Shown in pieces: positions 28,272 through 36,963 of a stretch of DNA of 57,590 nucleotides. The notes beneath the pieces are model-generated. The model worked only from the letters and a program-made list of their open reading frames with translations. It had not been told where the DNA came from and ran no database searches. Position 1 is the first letter of the stretch; every line of letters begins with the position of its first letter. The stretch comes from Mesorhizobium sp. (lineage in GTDB: Bacteria; Pseudomonadota; Alphaproteobacteria; Rhizobiales; Rhizobiaceae), in contig SAQE01000039.1 in NCBI GenBank assembly GCA_004020545.1, forward strand, positions 1 through 57,590. The letters run 5' to 3'. The position numbers and the translations under genes are program-made.

Positions 28272-30728
28272 ATGATTCGTCTCATCGGCTATTTCTTCGG
28301 CATCGGCACGACGCTGGCGCTGCTGGTCGCTGCCGGCCTGGCCGTCTACATCGGTCATCTGACGAAGGATCTGCCCGACTACGAAGTTCTGGCCAAATAC
28401 GAGCCGCCGGTGACGACGCGCATCCATGCGTCGGATGGTTCGCTGATGGCCGAATACGCGCGTGAGCGGCGCCTCTATCTGCCGATCCAGGCGATCCCGG
28501 ATCGCGTCAAGGCCGCCTTCATGTCGGCCGAGGACAAGAACTTCTACAACCACCCCGGCATCGACATCACCGGCCTTGGCCGCGCCATCATCGTCAATCT
28601 GCAGAATTTCGGCTCCGGCAGGCGCCAGGTCGGCGCCTCGACGATCACGCAGCAGGTGGCAAAGAACTTCCTGCTCACTTCAGACCAGACCTATGAGCGC
28701 AAGATCAAGGAGATGATCCTGGCCTTCCGCATTGAGCAGGCCTATTCGAAGGACCGCATCCTCGAACTCTATCTCAACGAGATATTCTTCGGCTTCGGCG
28801 CCTATGGCGTCGCCGGCGCGGCGCTCACCTATTTCGACAAGTCGGTCAACGAACTGACCGTCGCCGAGGCCGCCTATCTCGCTTCGCTGCCCAAGGGCCC
28901 CAACAACTATCATCCCTTCAAGCATGCCGACCGCGCTCTGGAGCGCCGCAACTGGGTCATCGATCAGATGGTTGAGAACGGCTACGTCACCCGCGAGGAA
29001 GGCGACAAGGCCAAGGCCGAGCCGCTCGGCGTGAAGCCGCGCCGCAACGGCTCCTATCTGTTCGCGGGCGAGTTTTTCACCGAGGAGGTGCGCCGCCAGA
29101 TCATCGCCCGCTACGGCGAGAACGCGCTCTATGAGGGCGGCCTGTCGGTGCGCACGACGCTCGATCCGAAGGTCCAGTTGATCGCCCGCAAGGCGATGCA
29201 GAACGGGCTGCTGAAATACGACATGCTGCGCGGCTATCGCGGACCGGTGACCCATATCGATATTTCCGGCGATTGGGGTGTTCCGCTCGGCGCCGTCAAG
29301 GGCCTGGAGGACGTGCCGGAATGGACGCTCGCCGTCGTGCTCGACAGTTCCGCCGACGGATTGACTATCGGCATTCAGCCGGCGCGGCAGGTCTCCGGGG
29401 ACCTCGTCAAGGACCGCGTCGAGGGAACTGTCGCCAAGGACGACATGGGCTTCGCCATGCGCCACTTCGTCAACGGCAAGTCCGTCAGGGCGAAATCTCC
29501 GGCGGAGGTGCTGGAGCCCGGCGATGTCATTTTCGTGCAGAAGAACGACGGCTCAGACAATACCTACAGCCTGCGCCAGGTGCCCGAAGTCGAAGGCGGC
29601 CTGGTCGCCATGGACCCGCATACCGGGCGCGTGCTGGCCATGGTTGGCGGCTTCTCCTACGCTCAGTCGGAGTTCAACCGCGCGACGCAGGCGATGCGCC
29701 AGCCGGGCTCCTCGTTCAAGCCGATCGTCTATTCGGCGGCGCTCGACAACGGCTACACGCCGGCCTCCGTGATCATGGACGGCCCGATCACGATCCAGAG
29801 CGGCAACACGACCTGGACGCCGAAGAACTATGACGGCACGGTCGCAGGCCCGGCCACCTTGCGCTCCGGCATCGAGAAGTCGCGCAACCTGATGACGGTG
29901 AGGCTCGCCAACGACATGGGTATGAAACTGGTGGTCGAATATGCCGAACGCTTCGGCGTTTACGACCATCTGGCGCCATATCTGCCGATGGCGCTGGGCT
30001 CCGGCGAGACGACGGTCATGCGCATGGTGTCGGCCTATTCGATCATGGCCAATGGCGGCAAGTCGATCAAACCGTCGCTGATCGACCGCATCCAGGATCG
30101 CTACGGCAAGACCGTCTTCAAGCAGGACGAACGCGGCTGCCAAGGCTGCAACGCCAGCGAATGGAAGAACCAGTCCGAGCCGGAACTGGTCGACAATTCT
30201 GAGCAGGTGCTCGATCCAATGACCGCCTACCAGATCACCTCGATGATGGAAGGCGTCGTGCAGCGCGGCACGGGCGCCACCATCGCCGAGCTCGGCCGTC
30301 ACATCGCCGGCAAGACCGGCACGACCAACGACGAGAAAGACGCCTGGTTCATCGGCTTCACGCCGAACCTCGTCGTCGGTCTCTACATGGGCTACGACAC
30401 GCCGCGCGGCCTCGGCAAGGGCGCCACCGGTGGTGGTCTGGCTGCGCCGATCTTCAAGGATTTCATGCGCGTGGCATTGGACGGCACGCCGAATGTCGAC
30501 TTCCAGGTTCCGGAAGGCATGAAGCTGATCGCCATCAACCGCAAGACCGGCATGCGTGCTGCAGAGGGCGATCCCAACACCATTATCGAGGCGTTCAAGC
30601 CCGGCACCGGCCCGGCCGACAGCTATTGGGTCATCGGCATGGGCGCCGACGGCTCCAACGGCTCCGGTGCCGGGTTGTCACCGCAGGCCAATCAGGCCAT
30701 CCAGGACGGCGGCGGCGGCCTCTACTAA
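28272..30728 (+). CDS. mrcA: Penicillin-binding protein 1A
   Basis: An 818-residue bifunctional peptidoglycan synthase. One N-terminal membrane anchor (IGYFFGIGTTLALLVAAGLAV) is followed by a glycosyltransferase-51 domain with catalytic Glu87 in SAEDKNFYNHPG and the GASTITQQVAKN motif. A transpeptidase domain has the SxxK at Ser480-Lys483 in QPGSSFKP and the KTG box at Lys681. An OB-like insertion lies between them. The start codon has GGACTGGAGCGGGC upstream. A strong terminator follows the stop. Confidence 0.97.
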   Translation: MIRLIGYFFGIGTTLALLVAAGLAVYIGHLTKDLPDYEVLAKYEPPVTTRIHASDGSLMAEYARERRLYLPIQAIPDRVKAAFMSAEDKNFYNHPGIDITGLGRAIIVNLQNFGSGRRQVGASTITQQVAKNFLLTSDQTYERKIKEMILAFRIEQAYSKDRILELYLNEIFFGFGAYGVAGAALTYFDKSVNELTVAEAAYLASLPKGPNNYHPFKHADRALERRNWVIDQMVENGYVTREEGDKAKAEPLGVKPRRNGSYLFAGEFFTEEVRRQIIARYGENALYEGGLSVRTTLDPKVQLIARKAMQNGLLKYDMLRGYRGPVTHIDISGDWGVPLGAVKGLEDVPEWTLAVVLDSSADGLTIGIQPARQVSGDLVKDRVEGTVAKDDMGFAMRHFVNGKSVRAKSPAEVLEPGDVIFVQKNDGSDNTYSLRQVPEVEGGLVAMDPHTGRVLAMVGGFSYAQSEFNRATQAMRQPGSSFKPIVYSAALDNGYTPASVIMDGPITIQSGNTTWTPKNYDGTVAGPATLRSGIEKSRNLMTVRLANDMGMKLVVEYAERFGVYDHLAPYLPMALGSGETTVMRMVSAYSIMANGGKSIKPSLIDRIQDRYGKTVFKQDERGCQGCNASEWKNQSEPELVDNSEQVLDPMTAYQITSMMEGVVQRGTGATIAELGRHIAGKTGTTNDEKDAWFIGFTPNLVVGLYMGYDTPRGLGKGATGGGLAAPIFKDFMRVALDGTPNVDFQVPEGMKLIAINRKTGMRAAEGDPNTIIEAFKPGTGPADSYWVIGMGADGSNGSGAGLSPQANQAIQDGGGGLY

Positions 30729-30740
30729 GATTTCCCGATT

Positions 30741-30776
30741 TCGAAATGGGCCGGCAAAATACCGCCGGCCCATTTC
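30741..30776 (+). terminator. Terminator after the PBP1A gene
   Basis: A perfect 14-bp stem, CGAAATGGGCCGGC with GCCGGCCCATTTCG, with an 8-base loop, lies 12 bases after the stop codon. The trailing tract is CTTTAC, weaker than a canonical T-run. Confidence 0.75.
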
Positions 30777-30857
30777 GCTTTACAGGCGGCGGTGCCGTGC
30801 CTATGTATCGCGCCTATTCCGGACAAGAAGCAGAACAACAGGACAGAACCCAAAACC

Positions 30858-31989
30858 ATGCGCGCGGAAACGCTCAACATTGTCGACGAGATCAGGCAGG
30901 CGATAACCCTGCTGAGGAGGCATCTTTGACTGGGATCAGGCCATCAAGCGGCTTGAGTACCTGAACTCGCGCGCCGAGGATTCCAGCCTCTGGAACGACC
31001 CAATCGAAGCGCAGAAGCTGATGCGGGAACGCCAGGGCCTGGAGGAAGGCATCGCGGCGGTCAAAGGGCTGACCCAGGCGCTGGAAGACAATATCGGCCT
31101 GATAGAGCTTGGCGAGGAAGAGGGCGACGAGGGTGTCGTCACCGAAGCCGAAGCCGCGCTGCGCTCGATGCAGGGCGAGGCCAAAGCCCGCCAGGTCGAG
31201 ACGCTGCTGTCGGGCGAGGCCGACGCCAACGACACCTATCTCGAAATCCATGCCGGCGCCGGCGGCACCGAGAGCCAGGACTGGGCCTCGATGCTTTTGC
31301 GCATGTATACGCGCTGGGCCGAGCGTCGCCGCTTCAAGGTCGAGGTGCTCGAAGTCCACGACGGCGAAGAGGCAGGCATCAAATCGGCCACCGTGCTGAT
31401 CAAGGGGCACAACGCCTATGGCTGGCTGAAGACGGAATCCGGCGTCCACCGCCTGGTCCGCATCTCGCCTTACGACAGCAATGCGCGCCGCCACACCTCC
31501 TTCGCCAGCGTCTGGGTCTATCCGGTGATCGACGATTCGATCGAGATCAATGTCTCGGAATCCGACGTGCGCATCGATACCTATCGTTCCTCCGGCTCCG
31601 GCGGCCAGCACGTCAATACGACCGACTCGGCGGTCCGCATCACCCATCTCGCGACCGGCATCGCGGTTGCCTGTCAGGCAGAACGCTCGCAGCACAAGAA
31701 CCGCGCCAAGGCGTGGGAAATGCTGCGTTCCCGGCTCTACGAGGAAGAGCTGAAGAAGCGCGAGGCCGTGGCGAACGCCACCGAGGCTTCGAAGAGCGAC
31801 ATCGGCTGGGGCCATCAGATCCGTTCCTACGTGCTGCAGCCCTATCAATTGGTGAAGGATCTGCGCACCGGCGTCGAAAACACCAGCCCGTCAAGCGTGC
31901 TTGACGGCGACCTCGACGAGTTCATGGAAGCTTCGCTGTCGCATCGCATCGAGGGCGGCGCCGGCGAGGCGGTGGCTGATCTGGACTAA
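30858..31989 (+). CDS. prfB: Peptide chain release factor 2, made by programmed +1 frameshift
   Basis: RF2 recognises UGA and UAA. Translation starts at ATG 30858 and meets an in-frame TGA at 30927-30929 after codon 23. The site is AGGAGG-CAT-CTT-TGA-C, the classical RF2 slippery site with an internal Shine-Dalgarno-like AGGAGG three bases before CTT. A +1 shift at CTT (skipping T 30927) resumes at GAC 30928 and gives a 376-residue protein. The catalytic GGQ is at residues 248-250 ([16 protein letters not shown]). Annotators would often call this as a truncated gene or start it late at 31021. Confidence 0.97.
30912..30930 (+). promoter_or_regulatory. RF2 programmed +1 frameshift site
   Basis: AGGAGG (30915-30920), CAT, CTT, TGA, C. 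The internal Shine-Dalgarno-like hexamer, its three-base spacing to CTT and the weak UGA-C stop context match the autoregulatory frameshift of bacterial prfB: low RF2 gives slow termination and more frameshifting. Confidence 0.95.
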
Positions 31990-32022
31990 GGGTCCCTGCG
32001 CATCACTGCGATGGAGGAGTCA

Positions 32023-32427
32023 GTGGTTCGAACACTTGCAGGAAAATGCTTCTGCGGCGCGGTCCGCTACGAGGTGGCCGATGAATTCGCCTACGCGGCG
32101 AATTGCCATTGTTCGAACTGCCGGCGCACCACCGGTTCCGCCTTCAAGCCCTTCGCCGGCATCGAGCGCGACAAGTTTCGTCTCACCGCGGGCGACGACA
32201 GCCTGCTGATCCACGGCGATGCAAGCGGCCACGACGCGCATTGCGGGCAATGCGGTTCGCTGCTCTATTCATTGGTGCGGGATGGCGCCTACGTCCATGT
32301 CGCCATGGGGACGTTGACGGACGATCCAAGCATTCGCCCGAATGCACACATCTTCGTCGGTTCCAAGGCGCCGTGGTTCACGATTACGGACGACCTGCCG
32401 CAATATCGTGAACATGTCACCGGCTGA
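32023..32427 (+). CDS. GFA-family (Mss4-like) zinc protein, first copy
   Basis: A 134-residue protein of the glutathione-dependent formaldehyde-activating enzyme/CENP-V family. Zinc Cys residues occur in GKCFCGAVRYEV, NCHCSNCRRTTGS and HCGQCGSLLY. GGAGG at 32013-32017 with five bases to GTG 32023 favours that start; the ATG at 32011 overlaps the ribosome site. Many members have no proven formaldehyde role. It lies 33 bases after prfB on the same strand. Confidence 0.88.
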   Translation: MVRTLAGKCFCGAVRYEVADEFAYAANCHCSNCRRTTGSAFKPFAGIERDKFRLTAGDDSLLIHGDASGHDAHCGQCGSLLYSLVRDGAYVHVAMGTLTDDPSIRPNAHIFVGSKAPWFTITDDLPQYREHVTG

Positions 32428-32726
32428 CCGCCGGAACCTCCGTCAGCGGAATTTCGTTCTTAGGCACCCTGGTCGCGGGCTTGTCGTTTGATTCTCGTTA
32501 ACCAAGTCGGCGCACCCTTCTCTGTGGCCGATGCTGAAGCCCCGGTGCGATCCGAGGACGCGCCCACTTCTTGCGCCGGCCAAGGAATCAGCTCAGCATT
32601 TGGGCTGGGGGATAGAAGCATTTATGGCCGGACGCGGCATATCTGCGACTGACGATCCGGCCACTGGGAAGGCACGTTCCGGGAACGGGCAAGCGGAAAC
32701 GCTTGATGCTCGAAAGGAACGCTTCG
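32428..32726. other. Intergenic region without a recognised feature
   Basis: About 300 bases with no convincing gene, repeat or terminator. A GTTAACC motif at 32498-32504 is isolated. The promoter of the Cys-rich exported protein is expected here. Confidence 0.4.
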
Positions 32727-33104
32727 ATGTCTGCTGCCAAGTCAAGATCGGCCCGAGCCGTTCGCCCGGCCGGCCGACTCCTGTTTTCCCTGTTCGCCAC
32801 GGTCGGGACGGTGATGTTGACCGCCACTGCCGTCGCGCACGACGCCAAACCCACGGCTGCGATGCCGCAGGGCTGGAGTTATCCATTCGCGTGCTGCGCG
32901 AACTATGATTGCCGTACGACCCACACCGGCGAAGTGCTGGAAAAGCCCGAGGGTTACGTGATCGCCGGCACGGGCGAGGTCGTTCCGATGACCGACAAGC
33001 GCGTCAAGGACTCGCCCGACGGCGAATTCCACTGGTGCGCGCATCAGGCGGGCCTCGACGCCGGTAAGACTATCTGTCTGTTCGTGCCGCCGCGATCCTA
33101 TTGA
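32727..33104 (+). CDS. Exported Cys-containing hypothetical protein
   Basis: A 125-residue protein with an Arg-rich n-region and a hydrophobic core (LLFSLFATVGTVMLTATAVAHD) typical of a signal peptide. The mature part has WSYPFACCANYDC and later FHWCAH and TICLFVPP, giving five Cys residues. A CC...C...C layout suggests metal binding or disulfides in the periplasm. No family name is known to me. AAGGAACG precedes the ATG. It lies between two GFA-family genes on the same strand. Confidence 0.75.
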   Translation: MSAAKSRSARAVRPAGRLLFSLFATVGTVMLTATAVAHDAKPTAAMPQGWSYPFACCANYDCRTTHTGEVLEKPEGYVIAGTGEVVPMTDKRVKDSPDGEFHWCAHQAGLDAGKTICLFVPPRSY

Positions 33105-33236
33105 GCGGCGAGACGTTCTGAGATTTGCATTCCTGGGATGCGGCGGCGGGCAAGCCTGCCGACAGCCAGTTGCCAGTAGCGTTTCTTTATGTTGCCTTGC
33201 CGCGGAGGGCGGCGGACAACGAAGAGGAATGTGTTC

Positions 33237-33605
33237 ATGGTCATCAAGGGAAGCTGCCATTGCAAGGCGACGACGTTCGAGGTTTCGCAAGCGCCGCAAA
33301 CCGTGACGCAATGCACCTGCTCATTCTGCTCCAAGCGCGGGTCGCTCTGGGCTTACTACGTCCCGTCGCAATTCAAGCTCACCAGCCCGCCTGAAAACGT
33401 CTCCTTCTACCGCTGGGGTTCGAAAACCATCAAACATGGCTTCTGCGCCATCTGCGGTTGCGGCACTTTCACCGAAACCCCCGACTGGTCGACCGGTGAG
33501 CCCGACTTCGACAACCCGAAGATAAGCGTCAACTCCCGCCTGTTCGACGATTTCGATCTGGATAAGGTCGAAGTGGTGGTGATCGACGGCAAGAACCTCT
33601 GGTAG
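33237..33605 (+). CDS. GFA-family (Mss4-like) zinc protein, second copy
   Basis: A 122-residue relative of the protein at 32023. Zinc Cys motifs are GSCHCKATTFEV, QCTCSFCSKRGS and CAICGCGTF. The third motif differs from the HCGQCGS of the first copy, so this is a distant paralogue, not a recent duplication. AGAGGAAT upstream could serve ATG 33237 or GTG 33231. Confidence 0.88.
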   Translation: MVIKGSCHCKATTFEVSQAPQTVTQCTCSFCSKRGSLWAYYVPSQFKLTSPPENVSFYRWGSKTIKHGFCAICGCGTFTETPDWSTGEPDFDNPKISVNSRLFDDFDLDKVEVVVIDGKNLW

Positions 33606-33707
33606 CGCTTTGCCGTTCCGTTTTTTGCCGCAATTCATGTTACAAGGCATCTGGAAGGGCTGATTTGGCGCGGCCACAAAAGCCGCGATTTGGAGAGGGA
33701 CCATCTT

Positions 33708-34358
33708 ATGAAGAAGACCGTGCTCGTCGTCGTGGCGACGGCTGTGCTCGTGAGCGCCTGCACGACCACCGATCCGTATACTGGCGACCAGAAGATCTCC
33801 AACACGGCGGCCGGCGCCGGCCTCGGCGCCTTGGCAGGTGCCAGCCTCGGTCTGCTCGCCGGCGGCAATGATCGCCGCAACGCGCTGATCGGCGCGGGTA
33901 TCGGCGCGCTTGCCGGTGGCGCGATCGGCGCGACGATGGACCAGAATGAAGCGGAACTCCGTCGTCAGTTGCAGGGCACCGGAGTGAGCGTCACCCGCAG
34001 CGGCGACCAGATCATCCTCAACATGCCGTCCGACATCACCTTCAACGTCGACCAGGACGCGGTGAAGCCCGGCTTCTATCCGGTGCTGAACTCGGTGGCG
34101 CTGGTGCTGAACAAGTTCCGCCAGACCACCGTCGACGTCTTCGGCCACACCGATTCGACCGGCGGCGACGAACACAATTTCGACCTGTCGCAGCGTCGCG
34201 CGCTCGCGGTCGCCGATTATCTGTCCGGCCAGGGCGTCGATTCCCGCCGCTTCGCGGTCACCGGCTTCGGCAAGACCCGCCCGATCGCGTCCAACGCGAC
34301 GGCTCAGGGCCGCGCCCAGAACCGGCGGGTCGAGATCCAGCTTTCGCCGCTCACCTGA
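33708..34358 (+). CDS. OmpA-family outer-membrane lipoprotein
   Basis: A 216-residue lipoprotein. The lipobox LVSAC places the lipidated Cys at residue 18. A glycine-zipper segment (AAGAGLGALAGASLGLLAGG and ALIGAGIGALAGGAIGA) spans residues 35-80, and the C-terminal 110 residues form an OmpA-like peptidoglycan-binding domain with FGHTDSTGG and QRRALAVADYL, ending with RAQNRRVEI. It resembles YiaD. Its terminator palindrome was invaded by an IS element (34398-35977). Confidence 0.93.
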   Translation: MKKTVLVVVATAVLVSACTTTDPYTGDQKISNTAAGAGLGALAGASLGLLAGGNDRRNALIGAGIGALAGGAIGATMDQNEAELRRQLQGTGVSVTRSGDQIILNMPSDITFNVDQDAVKPGFYPVLNSVALVLNKFRQTTVDVFGHTDSTGGDEHNFDLSQRRALAVADYLSGQGVDSRRFAVTGFGKTRPIASNATAQGRAQNRRVEIQLSPLT

Positions 34359-34397
34359 GAAAAAACCGCTTCCGGCGGATCAACTCCACCAAGCAAA

Positions 34398-34417
34398 ACG
34401 GCCTCGGAAGAGGCCGT
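34398..34417. repeat. Target-site duplication, left copy (20 bp)
   Basis: ACGGCCTCGGAAGAGGCCGT at 34398-34417 is repeated identically at 35958-35977, just outside the IS ends. The sequence is itself a palindrome, the hairpin of the terminator that once followed the OmpA-type gene. Confidence 0.9.
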
Positions 34418-34430
34418 CAGACTGCTGACA

Positions 34431-34457
34431 AACCCCTGGCGTTAGCCGGGGGTTTTT
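34431..34457 (+). terminator. Terminator-like hairpin inside the left end of the IS
   Basis: AACCCC-TGGC, loop GTTA, GCC-GGGGGTT, then TTTTTG. It lies just before the transposase start region and could stop read-through from outside promoters into the transposase gene, limiting transposition. Confidence 0.6.
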
Positions 34458-34470
34458 GATTCACTGGGTC

Positions 34471-35841
34471 ATGTTGAAGCGACCCGCCCCCGAACAGACC
34501 GCCCTTGAGATGGTAACGTTGGATCAGCTGGTTCCAGCGGATCATCTGCTGCGCAAGATCGATCGCATGATCGACTTTTCCTTCATCCACGATCTGACGG
34601 CGCCGCTTTACTGCGCCGACAATGGCCGCCCGCCGCTGGACCCGACCTTGATGTTCAAGGCGCTGTTCATCGGCTACCTATTCGGGGTGCGCTCGGAGCG
34701 GCAATTGGTGCGCGAGATCGAGGTCAATGTCGCCTACCGCTGGTTCCTGCGGCTGAAGCTGACGGACAAGGTGTTCGATGCCTCGACGCTGTCGCAGAAC
34801 CGCCGGCGGCGCTACCAGGACGAGACGATCGCGCAAGCGATCTTCGACCGCATCGTGGAGCAGGCGATCCGGGCGGGGCTGGTGGATGGAACGGTGCTCT
34901 ATACCGACAGCACGCACCTGAAGGCCAATGCCAACAAGGGCAAGTATGACCTTGCCATGGTCGCCAAATCGCGGGCCGACTACTGGGGCGAGCTCGATCG
35001 CGCCATCGAGGCGGAACGGGCACTGCATGGCCAGAAGCCGTTGAAGCAGAAAGAGCGGCAGCCGCCGGTGAAGCAGACCAAGGTCTCGCGCGCCGATCCC
35101 GAGGCGGGCTACATGGTGCGCGAGGGCAAGCCGAAGGGCTTCTTCTACCTCGATCATCGCACGGTGGATGGTCGCTGCGGCATCATCACCGATACCTTCG
35201 CCACGCCGGCCAACCTGCATGACTCGATCGTCTATCTTGGCCGGCTCGACCGCCAGGTGAAGCGCTTCGGCTTCACTGTGGCGGCGGCGGGGCTGGACGC
35301 CGGCTATGCCACGCCGGGCATCGCCAAGGGGTTGGAGGACAGGAACATCAGGGGCGTCATCGGCTATCGCAACCCGACCCCGCCAAGGCCCGGCAAGATG
35401 CGCAAGAGCGACTTCGTCTACGAACCGGATCTTGACGGCTATCGCTGCCCGCAGGGCCAGTTGCTCACTTACGCCACGACCGAGCGCGCCGGCTACCGCC
35501 ATTACAGGAGCGACCCGACCATCTGCCGCGACTGTCCGCTGCTGGCGTCCTGCACCTCAAACGCCAAGGCCGAGCGCACCATCACGCGCCACATCTGGCA
35601 GGATGCCCGCGAGCGGGTCGACGCCAACCGGCTCACAGCCTGGGGCAAGGCCATCTACCGGCGCCGCAAGGAGACGGTCGAGCGATCCTTCGCCGATGCC
35701 AAGCAACTCTTCGGCCATCGCTACGCCCGCTTCCGAGGGCGAACCCGCGTCGCCTGCCAGTGCCTGATCGCAGCCGCCGCCCAGAACATGAAAAAGATCG
35801 CTATCAGCCTCTGGCCGAAGCCCAAACCAGCCCTCGCATGA
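34471..35841 (+). CDS. IS1182-family transposase
   Basis: A 456-residue DDE transposase. The N-terminal DUF772-type region begins KRPAPEQTALEMVTLDQLVP and continues to FKALFIGYLFGVRSERQLVREI. The catalytic Asp residues are expected in LYTDSTHLKANANKG and AGLDAGYAT, and the last Glu in KETVERSFADAKQLFGHRYAR. Full length, with no frameshift. ATG 34471 is used; an in-frame upstream start at 34456 is possible. Confidence 0.95.
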   Translation: MLKRPAPEQTALEMVTLDQLVPADHLLRKIDRMIDFSFIHDLTAPLYCADNGRPPLDPTLMFKALFIGYLFGVRSERQLVREIEVNVAYRWFLRLKLTDKVFDASTLSQNRRRRYQDETIAQAIFDRIVEQAIRAGLVDGTVLYTDSTHLKANANKGKYDLAMVAKSRADYWGELDRAIEAERALHGQKPLKQKERQPPVKQTKVSRADPEAGYMVREGKPKGFFYLDHRTVDGRCGIITDTFATPANLHDSIVYLGRLDRQVKRFGFTVAAAGLDAGYATPGIAKGLEDRNIRGVIGYRNPTPPRPGKMRKSDFVYEPDLDGYRCPQGQLLTYATTERAGYRHYRSDPTICRDCPLLASCTSNAKAERTITRHIWQDARERVDANRLTAWGKAIYRRRKETVERSFADAKQLFGHRYARFRGRTRVACQCLIAAAAQNMKKIAISLWPKPKPALA

Positions 35842-35957
35842 GGCGGCTATCTGCCTCGGCAGCCTCCGGACATCTAATCCCGACACCGATTTGCCAAGCT
35901 CAATCAACCCACAAAACAAAACCCCGCCGAAAATCGACGGGGTTCGTCAGCAGTCTG

Positions 35958-35990
35958 ACGGCCTCGGAAGAGGCCGTTTGTGTTTTTGCA
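35958..35990 (+). terminator. Target duplication, right copy, with the original terminator T-tract
   Basis: The 20-bp palindrome ACGGCCTCGGAAGAGGCCGT is followed by TTGTGTTTTTG, restoring a complete intrinsic terminator on the right side of the IS. The left copy lacks the T-tract. Confidence 0.8.
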
Positions 35991-36005
35991 CGACCGCAAA
36001 TTAAT

Positions 36006-36107
36006 GCATGTCGCCCAAAAGTGCGCAGCGGTTTTGGGAGAACGACATGCATCAAAACAAAGACTGAAGCGCGTCGCTTGAATCCGTTTCAGCGCGACGC
36101 GCTTTAG
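36006..36107 (+). repeat. GCATGTC-type repeat, copy H, complete two-module form
   Basis: Module 1 (36006-36050) matches copy E except at one base in the loop. Module 2 is AAGCGCGTCGC at 36067-36077 with its complement GCGACGCGCTT at 36094-36104. The linker CAAAACAAAGACT is shared with the other copies. Confidence 0.85.
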
Positions 36108-36273
36108 GTCAAAAGTCTTAGGCCATTAGCTTGTTCTAATTGATACTTTTCCAACACCAGGGAAAAGAATAGCATTGGTGCCGTTCCAGAGGGGATGGGG
36201 CGAGCACAACGGGCCGCGCAATTGCATTCTCCGCCTCGGTCTTGCACGGCCAGATCATATCTGGGAGGAATGC

Positions 36274-36882
36274 ATGACAAGAACAGCTCGCCTTGGGCGC
36301 TGCGGCGTCCTCGTTTTAACCGGTCTTTTGGGGGCATGGCTTGGCGCCGCTACGGCGCGGGCCGAAGATACGAGCAAGGCCGACCTCGAAGCCTTGAAGA
36401 AATCGCTGGCCAAGTATGAGGACTACACGGCCGCCGTGCGCGACCTCTATCTGTCGACCGTCGGCTGCGTCTACTACAGCGGCGAGAAGATAGCCGGCGC
36501 GATGGAATATCCGAAGGGCGCCATGGGCATCCATTTCGTCAACGTCCCAAGTATCGGCCAGAAGCTCGACCCGATGAAGCCCAACGTCCTGATCTACGAG
36601 CCGACCAAGAAGGGCTTGAAATTGGTCGGCGTGGAATGGCTGGTGCCGCTGACGCCGGACGTCAAGGAAGCACCGAGCCTGTTCGGCCAGAAATTCATGG
36701 GACCGATGGAGGGGCACTATCCGCTGATCCCGAGGGAGTTCGTCCATTACGATCTTCACGCCTGGCTGTTCAGCGACAACCCGAACGGCATGTTCAGCCC
36801 GACGAACCCGAAGGTGAAATGCAGCAAGGCCGATTTTCCGATGCTGGAGAAGCCGACCAAGATGATGCCCGGGCCGATGTAA
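36274..36882 (+). CDS. Exported hypothetical protein
   Basis: A 202-residue protein with a signal peptide (GVLVLTGLLGAWLGAATARA). A predicted helix (KADLEALKKSLAKYEDYTAAVRD) precedes a compact domain with VGCVYYSGE, MGIHFVN, LIYEPTKKG, and a C-terminal His-containing HYDLHAWLF segment. The layout resembles periplasmic proteins of unknown function in rhizobia. GGGAGGAATGC before the ATG fixes the start. It shares a bidirectional terminator with the helicase gene. Confidence 0.8.
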   Translation: MTRTARLGRCGVLVLTGLLGAWLGAATARAEDTSKADLEALKKSLAKYEDYTAAVRDLYLSTVGCVYYSGEKIAGAMEYPKGAMGIHFVNVPSIGQKLDPMKPNVLIYEPTKKGLKLVGVEWLVPLTPDVKEAPSLFGQKFMGPMEGHYPLIPREFVHYDLHAWLFSDNPNGMFSPTNPKVKCSKADFPMLEKPTKMMPGPM

Positions 36883-36907
36883 GAGACCGTGAGGCACAGC
36901 GGCAGCG

Positions 36908-36941
36908 AAAAGAAACGGTCCCGTTCGGGGTCGTTTCTTTT
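36908..36941. terminator. Bidirectional terminator between the exported protein and RNA helicase genes
   Basis: AAAAGAAACGGTCCC at 36908-36922 pairs with GGGGTCGTTTCTTTT at 36927-36941 (15 pairs, two of them G-T wobble) around a GTTC loop. The A/T ends provide T-runs on both strands. Confidence 0.85.
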
Positions 36942-36963
36942 CTACCGACGCAGGTATTGAAGA

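Larger units (their letters stand above)
34418..35957 (+). mobile_element. IS1182-family insertion sequence, complete, 1540 bp
   Basis: The ends are CAGACTGCTGACAAACCCC (34418-34436) and GGGGTTCGTCAGCAGTCTG (35939-35957), a 19-bp inverted repeat with one mismatch. One full-length transposase gene lies inside. Direct 20-bp copies of a palindromic target flank it. The intact frame, near-perfect ends and identical target duplication suggest a recent insertion. Confidence 0.93.
35842..36273. other. Right IS end, duplicated terminator and repeat, no gene
   Basis: This stretch holds the IS right end, the right target copy (35958-35977), the poly-T remainder of the disrupted terminator, and palindromic repeat copy H (36006-36105). 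No gene was found. The promoter of the exported protein at 36274 should lie after 36110. Confidence 0.55.
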
